Made by a program: the position numbers and the translations under genes
Part shown: piece after piece, positions 12,150 through 24,100 of the stretch
Layout: every line of letters begins with the position of its first letter
Numbering within the stretch: the first letter of the stretch is position 1
NCBI RefSeq assembly: GCF_901000735.1
Contig: NC_081550.1
Location: forward strand, 7,380,329-7,444,328
Source of the DNA: Corylus avellana
Lineage: Eukaryota > Streptophyta > Magnoliopsida > Fagales > Betulaceae
Length of the DNA stretch: 64,000 bases
Direction: 5' to 3'
Notes under the pieces: model-generated
The model's database searches: none
Told to the model about the DNA's origin: nothing
Seen by the model: only the letters and a program-made list of their open reading frames with translations

Positions 12150-13098
12150 GTTTCCACCTGTTAGTTGACCCAACTCTCATTGGCCTATGTAAATTGAATT
12201 CAAATCACCAATGCAACAAATTGACTTGACCTCGTAAAGTCACGGTTCTTATAATAGGATTCTTTATTTAACTCAAATTTGTAAAAATTTAATATTGTTA
12301 TATTTAACGTTGTAGCTAACTTCACGTAATAAATATGTTATTAAGTCTTAAATTTTTTTGAAATAATGTGATATCATTACAAATAACTTGTTTGACAACT
12401 CATTCTTTTTTAATTTCTAATTTTTATCTAAAAATATTAAAAAGAGATTTGAGGTAAGAAAGTTGGAAGAAATCAATTGACATGATATAAAAAAATAAAA
12501 TGACTTTTGAATTTTGTGATAAAAAATTTAAAATAAAGAAAGTTGTTTGGTGAAAAAATATTTCCCAAACATATTCAAACTCATTTATTCACATTAACAA
12601 AACTTTTTTTTTTTTCTCATTTCTTCTCTAAAAAAAAATTTGTCAAACACTCTTAAATCTCAATCATAAAATAATTCGGAGATATGTTATTTAGTAAAAT
12701 CTGATACAACTATGGTCATATGACAGTAAAAATCAGTTATTAATTTTTTTATTATTATAAACTCTTGTCGATCTAAATATTAATTTTTACGGTCACGTCA
12801 TTATCATTTAAGATATTCAATCTTTAATGCTCGTTAAAGAGAAGAAAAAGAAAAAGAAAAAGAAAAAAGATATTGAGAAAAGTTAAGAAAATATAAAAGC
12901 AAAGCATCTTTATTTCTTCACATTTGTTTTTTAGGTAAGTTTCTAGAATGGTATATTAAGGCTTTATGAGAAGGGGACGAAGGATATTTCCAAGTGATCG
13001 ACTTTTCCGAAAATGATTAGTAAGTACAGAGAGTGACGCGCCGAGACTGGGTCTCCCTCGCTTTCCTTCTCTGATCACTTTTGATCGTAAATTAGGGT

Positions 13099-13106
13099 TA
13101 TAAAAA
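13099..13106 (+). promoter_or_regulatory. TATA box of the RING-H2 gene
   Basis: TATAAAAA directly follows TTAGGGT (a telo-box-like motif). It is about 55 bp upstream of a 5'UTR exon that ends at 13154 with a GTATGT donor. Confidence 0.5.
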
Positions 13107-13592
13107 CAGCACCATCAATCCACCTTCTCTCTCATTCACTCTCCTTGGTCTTCGGTATGTACCCTTTTCATCTCTGCGCTCTGTGCAACTGAATTCTTAG
13201 AACCTTATTTATTGCAGGAGTTTTCATTTGATGGATGAGAATTGATTTGGGTTTTTTTATTGCTTTGTCTCTGAGTATTTGATTCCGAAGTTTAAGATCA
13301 GGGTTTTGTTTGTGTAGTTTTTGGTCAAGAATTTAACTGTTGATTTGTTGTTGATAATTGTGATATTATTCGATGATTCGTATTTGTTTTGCTTTTTCGG
13401 GGGGGTGTTGTGCTGGTGGATATTGCTTTGAAGCCAGGTTGTACCTGATATTCAGATTATGTGTGTCTGTGCATCAAAGGCTCGATGGGTTTTTTTTTTT
13501 TTTGGAGTGATTTTCTTTTGCAATTCTAGCAATTGATGTGTTACTATGCAATTGATATTTTACTAATATCAATTGATTGAATTGATATTGCC

Positions 13593-13700
13593 AATGAGCT
13601 ATAGCTCAAATGACATTTCCTTTCCCAAGAAAGGGGTGGGGGTTGTGGGTTCAAAACTTATTGGCTGTATGTGTAACTTATCAAAAGTGCTATATGACCA
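13593..13700 (+). mobile_element. Possible tRNA-derived SINE in the RING-gene 5'UTR intron
   Basis: GAGCTATAGCTCAAATGACA resembles a pol III A box and GTGGGTTCAAAACTT, 50 bp further on, resembles a B box, as in short plant tRNA-derived SINEs. No clear poly-A or target-site duplication was found, so the call is tentative. Confidence 0.4.
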
Positions 13701-14028
13701 ATAGTGTGACTGGACTTGACCGTTTTGGTAGTGATATAGCATTCAGCGGTTATCTTATTGTTCTTGCTTTAAGTAATTATTGCTAGATTTTTGCATTAGG
13801 TGTAAAAATTTATTAGGTTTGAGATTTCTGGCCTGGTGCACAGATGGAGCGATGGTTATATAAACTTCTACTTTTGTTGGGCTTCTGTTACTTTTCAATG
13901 TTTATAGCCTTTTTTGTTGTTGAATAGATTGTTATTGATTTTCTATTGCCAGGGTGCAGAATAAACAGGCATTCAGGACTGAGATTGAGGTTTGGTATTA
14001 CGATTCATTCGGTAAAAAGTAAAAACAG

Positions 14029-15033
14029 ATGTCACGTGCTGGATACACGCACTGGTGCTACCAATGCAGGCTGCGATTCAGGCTTGCAGAGGGAGAACGT
14101 TTTTGCCCTCGCTGTGATCAAGGCTTTATTCAAGAACTTGGTGAGATGGAGGACTTGGCACCAGAAGATGTCTTTCCTATTCCAGCAGATCATTCTCATC
14201 AAATACCTGATATATTTGAACTTATGTCTAGTTTGATGAGGCAGAGAGGTCCTAACCCAAGATTTGAACTTGAACTTGTGGATGTTATTGATTCTTTTAT
14301 GAGGCAAAGAATGGCTGGAAGAAACCCTAATTTTGATGTTAGAATGAGATCTGGTTTGGCTCCTGAACAGAATTGGAGTGTTTTCGGTCCTGATCCATAT
14401 TGGATTTTCAATCATATTCCTGATTCAGTCTTCTCTAATGGCAGTCCAAGAAGTGGCCGTAGGCAAGTTGATATCGGTGACTACTTTATGGGCCAAGAAT
14501 TTGAACAACTGATTGAACAGCTTTCTACGAATGAGCAACGGGGTCCAGCCCCAGCACCTCATTCTTCAATTGATGCAATGCCCACTATTAAGATTGCACA
14601 AGCACATATCCGCACTGACTCACACTGTCCAGTCTGTAAGGATAAATTTGAGTTGGGCTCTGAAGCGAGGAAGATGCCATGCAGCCATATTTATCATTCT
14701 GATTGTATTGTTCCTTGGTTGGTTCAGCACAACTCATGCCCTGTTTGCCGCCTTGAGCTACCTCCTCAAGGGATTGATAGTGCTCGTGGTAGGCGAAGTA
14801 GGGTGGGAGGGAACAGTGCCAGCAGCAGTAGCAGTAACTATGGTAACAACTCTGATGGTTTAGAGAATTGTCCACAGAATCATGGAAGGAGGACTCCATG
14901 GTCGTATTTGTGGCCTTTCCGCTCTTCAAATTCGAACACCCGCCATCATGCTGAAAGTAGAGGAAGCAATTCCTCAGCCACTCATGAACAGAATAATGAG
15001 ATGAGTTACTCTGGACGACCTTTTGAATATTAA
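14029..15033 (+). CDS. RING-H2 E3 ubiquitin ligase with N-terminal zinc ribbon (RHC1A/RHC2A-like)
   Basis: The protein is 334 aa from one coding exon. Residues 9-30 form a CxxC...CxxC zinc ribbon (HWCYQCRLRF, then RFCPRCDQGF), followed by an acidic and hydrophobic linker. The RING-H2 starts at Cys200 (CPVCKDKFELG), continues through MPCSHIYHSDCIVPWL and closes with NSCPVCRLELPPQ, giving the full C3H2C3 set. The tail after residue 250 is Ser/Asn-rich and probably disordered. The zinc ribbon plus C-terminal RING-H2 architecture is that of plant RHC1A/RDUF-type E3 ligases, which transfer ubiquitin from an E2 to substrates; substrates cannot be inferred. A 5'UTR intron runs 13155-13952 (donor CG/GTATGT, acceptor TTGCCAG), so the coding exon starts at 13953. 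The ATG at 14029 directly precedes the conserved zinc ribbon. A LINE tail has inserted 212 bp after the stop. Confidence 0.93.
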   Translation: MSRAGYTHWCYQCRLRFRLAEGERFCPRCDQGFIQELGEMEDLAPEDVFPIPADHSHQIPDIFELMSSLMRQRGPNPRFELELVDVIDSFMRQRMAGRNPNFDVRMRSGLAPEQNWSVFGPDPYWIFNHIPDSVFSNGSPRSGRRQVDIGDYFMGQEFEQLIEQLSTNEQRGPAPAPHSSIDAMPTIKIAQAHIRTDSHCPVCKDKFELGSEARKMPCSHIYHSDCIVPWLVQHNSCPVCRLELPPQGIDSARGRRSRVGGNSASSSSSNYGNNSDGLENCPQNHGRRTPWSYLWPFRSSNSNTRHHAESRGSNSSATHEQNNEMSYSGRPFEY

Positions 15034-15245
15034 GGCTTCATTTGCTATTCTTGTCATGTTCACTTGACATGCCAATTAAAGCTGGTAAATGAAGTAGGTG
15101 TTGTAGAACTGGTTTTCGAGTTTGGTTTATATCAAACTTTACTATGTAAATGCATGGTAATCGGACTCAATAGGAGTTTGATTACGTTGGCTCTTTTGTA
15201 AATGATAACGTGCTCGGTGGAGTAGAGATGGTTTTAATAATTCGA

Positions 15246-15494
15246 ACTATGGTTAGAAAGGAATGAGAGATGCTTTGAGGATTCTGAAAGATCCTTGGAG
15301 GAACTCACGGCCTTTTTCTTCTATGCGCTATACACTTGGGCAGCAGCTTGGCTGGCTCCCTTAGTGATTAGTTATCTTGATTTCCTTGTTCTTTTCTTTT
15401 CTTCTAGTTAGACGTTTTCCTTGTATACTTCCTGTGTACTAGGGTTGTGCCCCTCTGCGCTTTTGATATATAAATATTACTTATAAAAAAAAAA
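15246..15494 (+). mobile_element. 5'-truncated LINE tail (249 bp) with 11-bp target-site duplication
   Basis: The plus strand reads the C-terminal end of the LINE RT protein (ERNERCFEDSERSLEELTAFF-like) and ends in an A-rich tail after TACTTATAAAAAAAAAA. TAATAATTCGA flanks it at 15235-15245 and 15495-15505. It lies just downstream of the RING-H2 gene and may be within its 3'UTR. Confidence 0.88.
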
Positions 15495-15505
15495 TAATAA
15501 TTCGA

Positions 15506-17001
15506 TCTGATTTATGCAAAGTGAAAGGTGCTTTTTAGCGTCTCTTTCATAAAACGATGGTGTGTTTATAATTTCATTGTATTGCTAAGTCAGCTCCATT
15601 CATCTGTCCTTGCCTTTATTATCTATAGCTTGCACATTTTGGATCATGGAAATTTTGTTTCATGGGTTTATATTGATGATATGATGTTGATGTGGATGAT
15701 ATGATGTTGATCTTGAAGCACTCCTTTGAAGCCTTTATACCTGCCACTTGTGAATGGTCATAGGGTGGACTTGAGAGTCAAGCTGTTCATGAATTTTCTC
15801 CTAAAAACAAAATTCATGCTCATCCTCTCTTCCATCTATCCTCTCTAGGTTTTGTAACTTGTTATGTCTCATCATTTCATACTCTCATACCCAGTGCACA
15901 GTGCTCAGTCTAATGGGTATATGTTGTCATCAATCTTGGCTTTGATTGTTCCACCTTTGGTATGGATGCAGGTTGACTTATTTTTGGATTTTTGCTTCAA
16001 GTATTAGTCGTGACCTAATTAATGTAGATCAGCCCTAGGTTACACTGATTGGGGGCTTTCGTGACTGGATGGGTTAAACCAAATAGGGAAAAATATACTT
16101 CCTCTTTCCAAAGTTGCACTCTTATCTCACTTGGGCCACTCAACTTTAAATGTGATATTTGACCTGTCCAACTATCATTCTGTTTTGGTTAATAATAGTT
16201 TTTGTTAGCAATTTCTGTCAAATCGATGAAAAAGGTGTCCAAAATGTCCTCTTTTTTATAGGCTGTATTGTCGAATTTGCTTCTAAAAGTAAAAGCTATT
16301 TAAGAAAACAAAAAAACTGAAGGTGGCTAAGCCGACAGCACGTGGGGGTATTAGGGGTTATCGCCTTTTAAAAGTTTGGTGGTGTAAGTCAAGTGTCAAA
16401 GGCGTGTAAGTTTTAGGGCTAAGTGCATCTTTTTTTCCAAACAAACAAATATAATTCTCATTATATTATAAAAGAATTGGATGGGGATTGTTGAAGATCA
16501 ATTTTAGGCTTTTCTAATTCTCCTCTAGTTATGAGAAAAAAGACGGATGATGTTGTTTTTGGTTTCCTGGGACTCTTCCAAAGGAAGAGAAGTATTATAT
16601 ATTCCAAATTTTCTTTTCAAAAGTTAATTCTCAAATGATGTGTCATCATCTTATTAAATTTATTATTTTAGGAAGTGTCACCAACTCTTGGGATTGTGAC
16701 ACATCATTTGAAAACCAACTTTTTTTTTTAAAAAAAAAAGGATTTGTAGCATTTCTCCCAAAGGAAAGGGAGTTCGTCATAAGATGAAATGATATCAAAA
16801 TTTTCTTATGGAAAGAAAAATGACTCATTATTATTGCTATGTTAATTATCTTTATTGTCAAATAATAATAATAATAATAATAAATAAATAAAAGAATACA
16901 TGGAGTAACATAGTTTGCTTTGGGAAAATCAAAATATAGAAATGAATGATAATTTGATTGTAATGAGTAAAGGGCAACAAAATCATTCACATTCTCAATA
17001 C
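15506..17001. other. Intergenic region between the RING-H2 and permease genes
   Basis: No gene is supported. The genes on either side converge here, so the stretch holds the RING-H2 3'UTR end and the permease 3'UTR (near 16900-17001). There are poly-A/T tracts and an (AAT)n run at about 16861-16890. Confidence 0.6.
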
Positions 17002-18147
17002 TTAAGGGTGCCCAAAGCTCTCAAGTATTTCTGAAAAAACGACACATCCTGCCCCTCCAATGATGAGTGAAAGTGTTAGCCTTCCTCCTGGAACCAGCTG
17101 CGGCAGTTTCACAGATGAGGATGGATTTGAGTACCTTTCTGACCACGACATTGCAGCAGGGAGAAGTCCAAAGAGTACCAATACTAACAAATTTACAGGA
17201 AACAGCCAAGCCATGTTAGGTCAAATTAAAATTCTAAAACCCATAAAACAAATAAATAAATAAATGGGTTAATTACACTTTGCGCCTCTAACCCTATCAC
17301 TCCTAAACTTCGACTGAGTTAGATTTGGGTGATAAATGTGGATGAAAAATACGTCACGTGCCAATATGTGACACTTGCCAAGTTTACCTTTCATAAAATG
17401 TCCTCATTTTGGTCGTGTCAAAAGACAAAAACCCAAGCGATTTGATGTAAAATAATGTTGATTCTCCAAAATAAGCTCGTCTTGAAAAATAGTTGTAGTA
17501 TCGCGTGCCACTCACATGTGATGGATTCTGTCAATTTTAACACTCAAATTTGACTCAAGACCTACTTATAACAAAGTGATAGTTTGGGAGAGCGAGTTGC
17601 AACGAGTCATAATTTAGGAGTGTAGGTGCAAATGCAATGGTAGTTTAAGGAGGCAAAGTGTAATTAACCTAATATTTAAAGAAAGAAACAGAAACGGAAA
17701 ATTTCATTTTTTTTCTCGACTCTTTCTTCTTCTTTTCCTTTATCAGTGGGATGAAATCACTCAAAACCATAATAATATGGCTTTCTACACAGGCTTATTC
17801 CAGTTTCAAACAGATAATTTAGTAGCTGCTTTGCAAGGTGTAAGCTACACTTATGAACGGAACAAGCATATTCCCACTCAACATTAAGCTATATTGGCAT
17901 GAATTTGTGATAATGGAAAATTAGAAAAAAAACAAAAAACACAACACAGCAGTACCTCCATATGTTCCAGCAAAATCCAAGGCTTTGAAAAATATTTCTG
18001 GGTCTAGCAGTGATAGTACCAGTGGAGGAATCAAAGTCAAGAGGTATGGTAGAGGCCGGCCCTGTCCAGTTGGGAGTTTCAGCACTGAAAATTTCACCAA
18101 ATGGAAAGAATTAAGACATTTAAGAAACAAAATATAAATCATAAAGA

Positions 18148-18178
<31 letters not shown>

Positions 18179-21100
18179 TTCATTGGTTAAAATATAGATC
18201 ATCTTGCATGTACAATGTTCTGGGAAGGTGTCCATGCATTCATATATACATGTATATAGTGAAAGACAGCAGGCTACCCACATTTTTATGAAAATTTTTA
18301 CCATGATCCTTTTACATTCAATTATTAGTTAAAGGGTTAATTTATAATTCAAATAAAAAGATTCATTTCCCTCTGTCTCTCTCCTCAATTCTGCACCCCC
18401 CCTCCTTCATATCCGATACATCAACGGTGTCCATTACCGGTACTTAATGATGCTTAATCTTTGTTGCCAGTGCTGCATCAACTGCCAACACTGACACCTC
18501 AAATTACCAAACAAATTTCACAAGTATCACAACTTCACCTTCTGTTGCCTAAACAAACCATGGATCTGAAAACACCATCTTACAATCAAGCACCTCCACT
18601 ACCATATTAATACAACAACCAATGTCTGCATTTTTCTTCATCATATAGAAGTCAATCTCTTTCCCTCAGACATGGTTGTTACTAAACTTCGGTGGCATAA
18701 TTACCAAAATCAACGCAACTGATAATGAAATAGTTTATTGCCATTCTTGCTTCACCATTCAAGTTCAGCCAACAGCCACCCTATCCATGGATTGGTAATC
18801 CTGGCTTTGTTAGGAACTCAAAACATGCACGCCGGAAGGGAAAGAGGGAAGAGAGAAATTGGCTATTTACTTTAGATCATTAAAGCTGGAAAGTGAAAAA
18901 TGTAGGTTACTTGGTTCCAATAAAATGGGATTATGCTAACTTCTTTTAGTCTGATGTATATTAGCAGGAACCTATCGAAACACACACACATATGGACTTG
19001 GGTTAATTAGTTAAGAAATGTAATCTTCTGGCATCCACTGAGGACAACCTGAATAACATTTTAGAAAATTCTAACGATTACTTGACTAATAGCAAACCCA
19101 AGAAGTGGCTTCTAGTGCCAACGATTCAATAGTCACTGAATACAACCTAACTGATGCATAGACTATGAGTTGGGAAGCAATAAGCCAATAATACATTGCT
19201 ATGAAGAAATGTATATGATCTTTATTCAATCAAAAGCGAAGTGAAGGTGCCCACTTACAGTCTGCAAGAAAGTCAGCCAGACCCAAAATGAATCCAATAT
19301 AAGATGTAGCAATTGCAAGAAGTGAGAACACTTGAATAATGGGCTGCAGATCATATAAATGAAATAAAGAAGAAAAAAGTTATCATCACTTCATAATATG
19401 TTGTTTCAAAGTTTGGCTCAAAAAATAAAATATTTCATGTTTTACTTACTCCAACAACTCCATTGCTAGATTGCAGTTGTCGTAATGGGTCCAGGATCTT
19501 ACCTGAGCCCATTTCAAGATCTGTAATGCTTCCCAGAATAACACCGTTCCAGACAAGAAATAAAACAAGTGGTATAGCTGTACCCAGAACTATGGCAGTC
19601 CTGCAAAACAACAAGTTGATGATTTACATAACATACAAAGTTTTGAACAGACCTTACAAAATAGAGATAATAAACACTTCATCTAGAGCATGACATCAGA
19701 CGGGAAACTTTGAAGAGGCAGTTAAAACTCCCTTACTTATGACAGCCCTCTTCTAAATTTTGGCATATTACTAAGAACCATATGTTTGGAAAAGAAATGA
19801 GGAAGTCGACATAAAAAGAAGACAACTCCAGTTAGTCTCTTACACAAAATACACGTATAAATATTAATGGACTCATGTACAGGTGGCAGATGCAGGTAAA
19901 TGGGTACAGCAAAGGGATGGTCTAGGTTAGATACCCTGCAAATCAAGACCTATGACCTTTTACTACCACACTAGAGATCACCATGGAAAGTGCTCAAGAC
20001 CTTTACTAAAAGGCTCCTAAGATCTTGTCTCTTTAAATCAAACATGTGCCAAACAGGTGGCAAGATATTACAAGATCAACCAAAAAGCTGGTTCAAGAAC
20101 AACATACTAATTTGACAAGATTCTCAACTAAACTTTACCAAATAATGCGGAAACATTAGTGTCAATCAAAGTTTTTCGGGTTTTAAAGACAGGAATAGTT
20201 GGGTTCGTTTTCATGTTGGCCCCAAAGCTGGTCAGGTGGGCTATATGTTGAACTTCATTTATGATTTTGTGTGTTAAGTGGGCTCAGTATTTTGTAAGTC
20301 CATTGGATTTAGTCCAAAATCCAAGTACTAGTACCCCTCCAATTTTACCAGGTAGTCAAGCGCGCTTGCTCACCAAGCACATACAGAGAAGATTGCATTG
20401 ACATATCTGCTGCTGATACTGAAAATATTTGAGAACTGATGGCTAGCATTTGATGTGAAATTGTAGTTCTGATGTTCAAGAACCTAGTAGAGATGCGAAA
20501 GGGCCCTTAGTCTGATGATAGGTTCTTTCTGTTTCTCTTTCCTATCAACCTGTTGTGGTTTGCTCCAGCATGTATTCCAGCCCCAAAATACAACTGCAGT
20601 CCTAGCCTCGTTCTTAATTGTTAAAATATTTTAACATTGTTCCCTAAACCAGCCTAAAAGTCTGTATTTCCCATTTTAAAGATCCTGAAAGAGATTTGGA
20701 ATCACACCTCGTTTTAATATCACCATATAATGTAAATAATTATAAAGTGAAAATGGCAATGGCAGGTACCCATAAAATATATGTTTCAATCTTCTTCAGA
20801 AGTGTTGCTCTAGAAATTACATTTAGAAGTTGAACGCAATGCAGAAATATTCTCCAACATTTAGAGATCTACATTTGCACGTCTCCATTTAGCATGCATA
20901 GACTGGGTGTCAAAAACAGTAACTTCCAATAGTCCAAACACAGGGAAACAGCTATATATGTATTTGTGATTTCATTACATTGGCAATATATATATATATT
21001 GTCTATGTCTAAGTATTTCTTTGCATGCAGAAAAATCATAAAGAGCATCATAGAAATGAATAATTATGCATAAATATCTTGACAAGAATGAATTAGTCCC

Positions 21101-24100
21101 TATAATTTCTCCACATTGAAGTGTCAAACAAGGTTTGAAATAAGGAACCCGTCCTCAAGTGCCTCAATCTATAGCTAAGTGTCCTACAAATCATAGGTTC
21201 ACGCTCATGTGAGCATATAGATATTTTATGCAAGGATCGGCTAAAATTTGAAATTATTTTCCCTCTTTTCTTACATCTCTTGATTTAAACCAATCCAGTT
21301 AGATATGCTGAAGCTAGTTGGTCTCTAACCTGTTACTCCATGTATTGTACCATTCATGTTTTAAGAGTGATAGTTGGCTACTGATACTTTATGATATTTA
21401 GTAGTACAATTGAATGTAATCCAAGTACTTCCTAAGTTTGTTTTATAATTCTCCATTTTTTAAACTAAAGGAAGAGACACAGACACAAAACAAGATCGAT
21501 CATTCACTCCGTATGATATTATGGATAAGGCATGGACAATGGCATTAGTTCTACTGACTCCTGTTTTCATTATTGTAATCAGCAGCACAGGAAGAATATC
21601 GAAGAGCAAGTACTAGTCATGAGAATTTCTTTTTTAAAGCTAATGAGTAATGTTCCAACATTTATATTACAAGGTTGTCCTTTTGGTTCAGGTCTACAAT
21701 CTTAGATGCCATGTCCATTATAATAAACTTGATAATCAGAATCTATGACATCTAGACTGTATCAACTTTAATATGAAAGTGGTGATAACAAGATATGCAC
21801 CTTACTTCAGCCAGGTTTCCTTCAAGATTCGTACAAAGAACCGGTACTACATTCTGAACAAAGCATATATAAATTGTCATAACCACTTCACTGCTGAATT
21901 ACTGCAGGTTTAGTGATGTTACCTGGTAAACAAATGAAAGTGCAATTATGGGTATACTCATAGGAACTGCTTCAAAGTTGGCTTTCAGAAGTGCATCCCA
22001 GTGCAGTCCTCCACTTGCAACAGCCTGAAAATGAAAAATTAATCTGTGTTTATTCAGTATGCACAAAAGTAAACTCGCCACCAAAATACATCATTTATGA
22101 GAGATATCAGCACATGGGTATTATGGTATATTCACAAAAGAACAGACAAGTAAACCAATGTGTGTGACAAGGAAAAAGATGTTGTGGTTTGTACTTTACT
22201 CAAAATTCAATATTTTATTGATTTAATTTCTATTCCCCCTTTTCTTCATAGAAGAGGGTTAACTACAAAAGTCGATATATGCTATCTTAAGTTTATATCT
22301 TATCACCTCATTCAGAATTAATAGAAGGTCTGGTTTTCACTAATGCAATTGCTAGAGTTAAAAATTGAAACTCATAACATAATACTGTAGATTGTGCAAT
22401 AAAAATATACTACTTCAGCCCTATACTCATGCAGAAACCTGTATATTAATATGGGCATTTTTTAAGTTCACACATGCGTATATGTTCACAACCATGAGAA
22501 TAAGCGTCTAAATCATTTTACCATCCTCTTGTTCACTTGATCGAGTAAATCTAAATTCAATAATGCCTGTTTTATTGTCCTATGAAATTTGAATGTGATC
22601 ATATTTTGTCAAGGATCTAATAAACAAATTCATCATTTTGAATATGACTATTTGAAAAGGAGAAAAAAAAAAGGGGATAGGAGTAATCACCATGACAGAA
22701 GAGAGAATTTATATTCTTAGAACATAAAATTACTTTGTTTTAAATTTGTTATGAATGACTGGTCATTAATTGAACTAAAGAAAACTCTAGATGGAAAACC
22801 TCTTTACATAAAGTCTGGGATAGTGAATTTGTTTCATGAATTAAAATTTCATTTTGCAACAATATCAGATTCCTGAGAACCAAACAGGTAGAAGTGAGAT
22901 GGAAGGAAGTTTGAATTGGAGGTAAAGGGAGGATCTAGAGTAATATGACAAAGTGAAACAAATTCACTATCACAGACTTAAAAGGACATCTAGATTAACA
23001 TATTTGATTGTTGAGAATATGATTATCTCAGTTCATCATATATTAATACAGTCTACATCAGAGAGGACTAACATTTTTAAACAGTTGAATTTACATTTCC
23101 ATGCTCAAAACGTTTTACTCAAAGGTAAAATAAATGACCAATTGAACTCTTGAAAAGGACATCTAAAATCATATTGAAGTAGTTCATAAAGTGAGAGAAT
23201 TACCACAAGAGCTGCAAATGAAATGATGATTCCAAGTATAAGAACTCCATTAACAGCACCGATAAAGCGCTGGCTGCACTTGAAGATAAGTTACAGTCAA
23301 TTCCACCCCATAGAAAAGAAAAGAGAAAAGGAAAAAGAAAGGAGGTCTGGTTACTAGGTTAAAAGTTCCTTATTTATTGGTGGTTTGGCATTGAAGTTTA
23401 GAATTGTAAAGATTTTATATCAGTTTACTATCAGAGCTACTGTTCTACATCACAGACTAAACCAAGTTTTCTGTTAGACTCAAGGGCATCCATATGTAAT
23501 AATAAGTTTACCAAGTATGAATGAAAGCTAGAATCATACTAATCATATATACATGTGCATAGAAAAGACATATATATAAGTTAAAACTATTTAAACTACA
23601 CCGGCTTGGCCAGTCAATGGATTCATAATAAACACAGTAGTTGGAAGGACGCAGACTGGAGTTTTCAATACTTAGACAGGGGTAGGGAGTTGAACCAGGA
23701 TCGAGAAGTTGTTCATTTGTAATGATAAGCCTTCCAGGGGTAGGAAACGTATCTGAATAACCAATAGAACCAACTGGAAACAAGCAAATAACAGTTGATT
23801 TCCGATGATTGATAAGTCTGTGTCGGTTATAGGATTCAAAAATCCAATAGTATTGGTTCGGTTGTCAATGGTGGGTGTTGGTGTTCCAACTAAAGCCAAC
23901 CTGATTGACACATTATTTATAAATTTTGTATATGGTCTGTTCATTCCATAGATTCACTTCCTCTCACACCTGCCAATCCTAAATTCCACCCCTCACCCAC
24001 CAGTGACTCTTCACTTTTGTCTATCACCCCTCCCAACCCTTCTCAGGTCCCTTTTGGTGTTGTGACTGACTTGGTTTCTCATTCTTAGAATATTAAGTAA

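Larger units (their letters stand above)
7768..13085. other. AT-rich intergenic region with MITEs and simple repeats
   Basis: After the eEF1B stop there is a 3'UTR-like stretch to about 8000, then 5 kb with no supported gene. It holds many homopolymer A/T tracts, a 166-bp inverted-repeat MITE (9865-10030), a cluster of another MITE family (10040-10760), a (TAA)n tract (11277-11312) and an (AT)n tract (12113-12144). A region near 11040-11170 resembles the gene-less element at 61389-61730. Short open frames here (for example near 8619 and 11681-11914) have no recognisable domains. Confidence 0.7.
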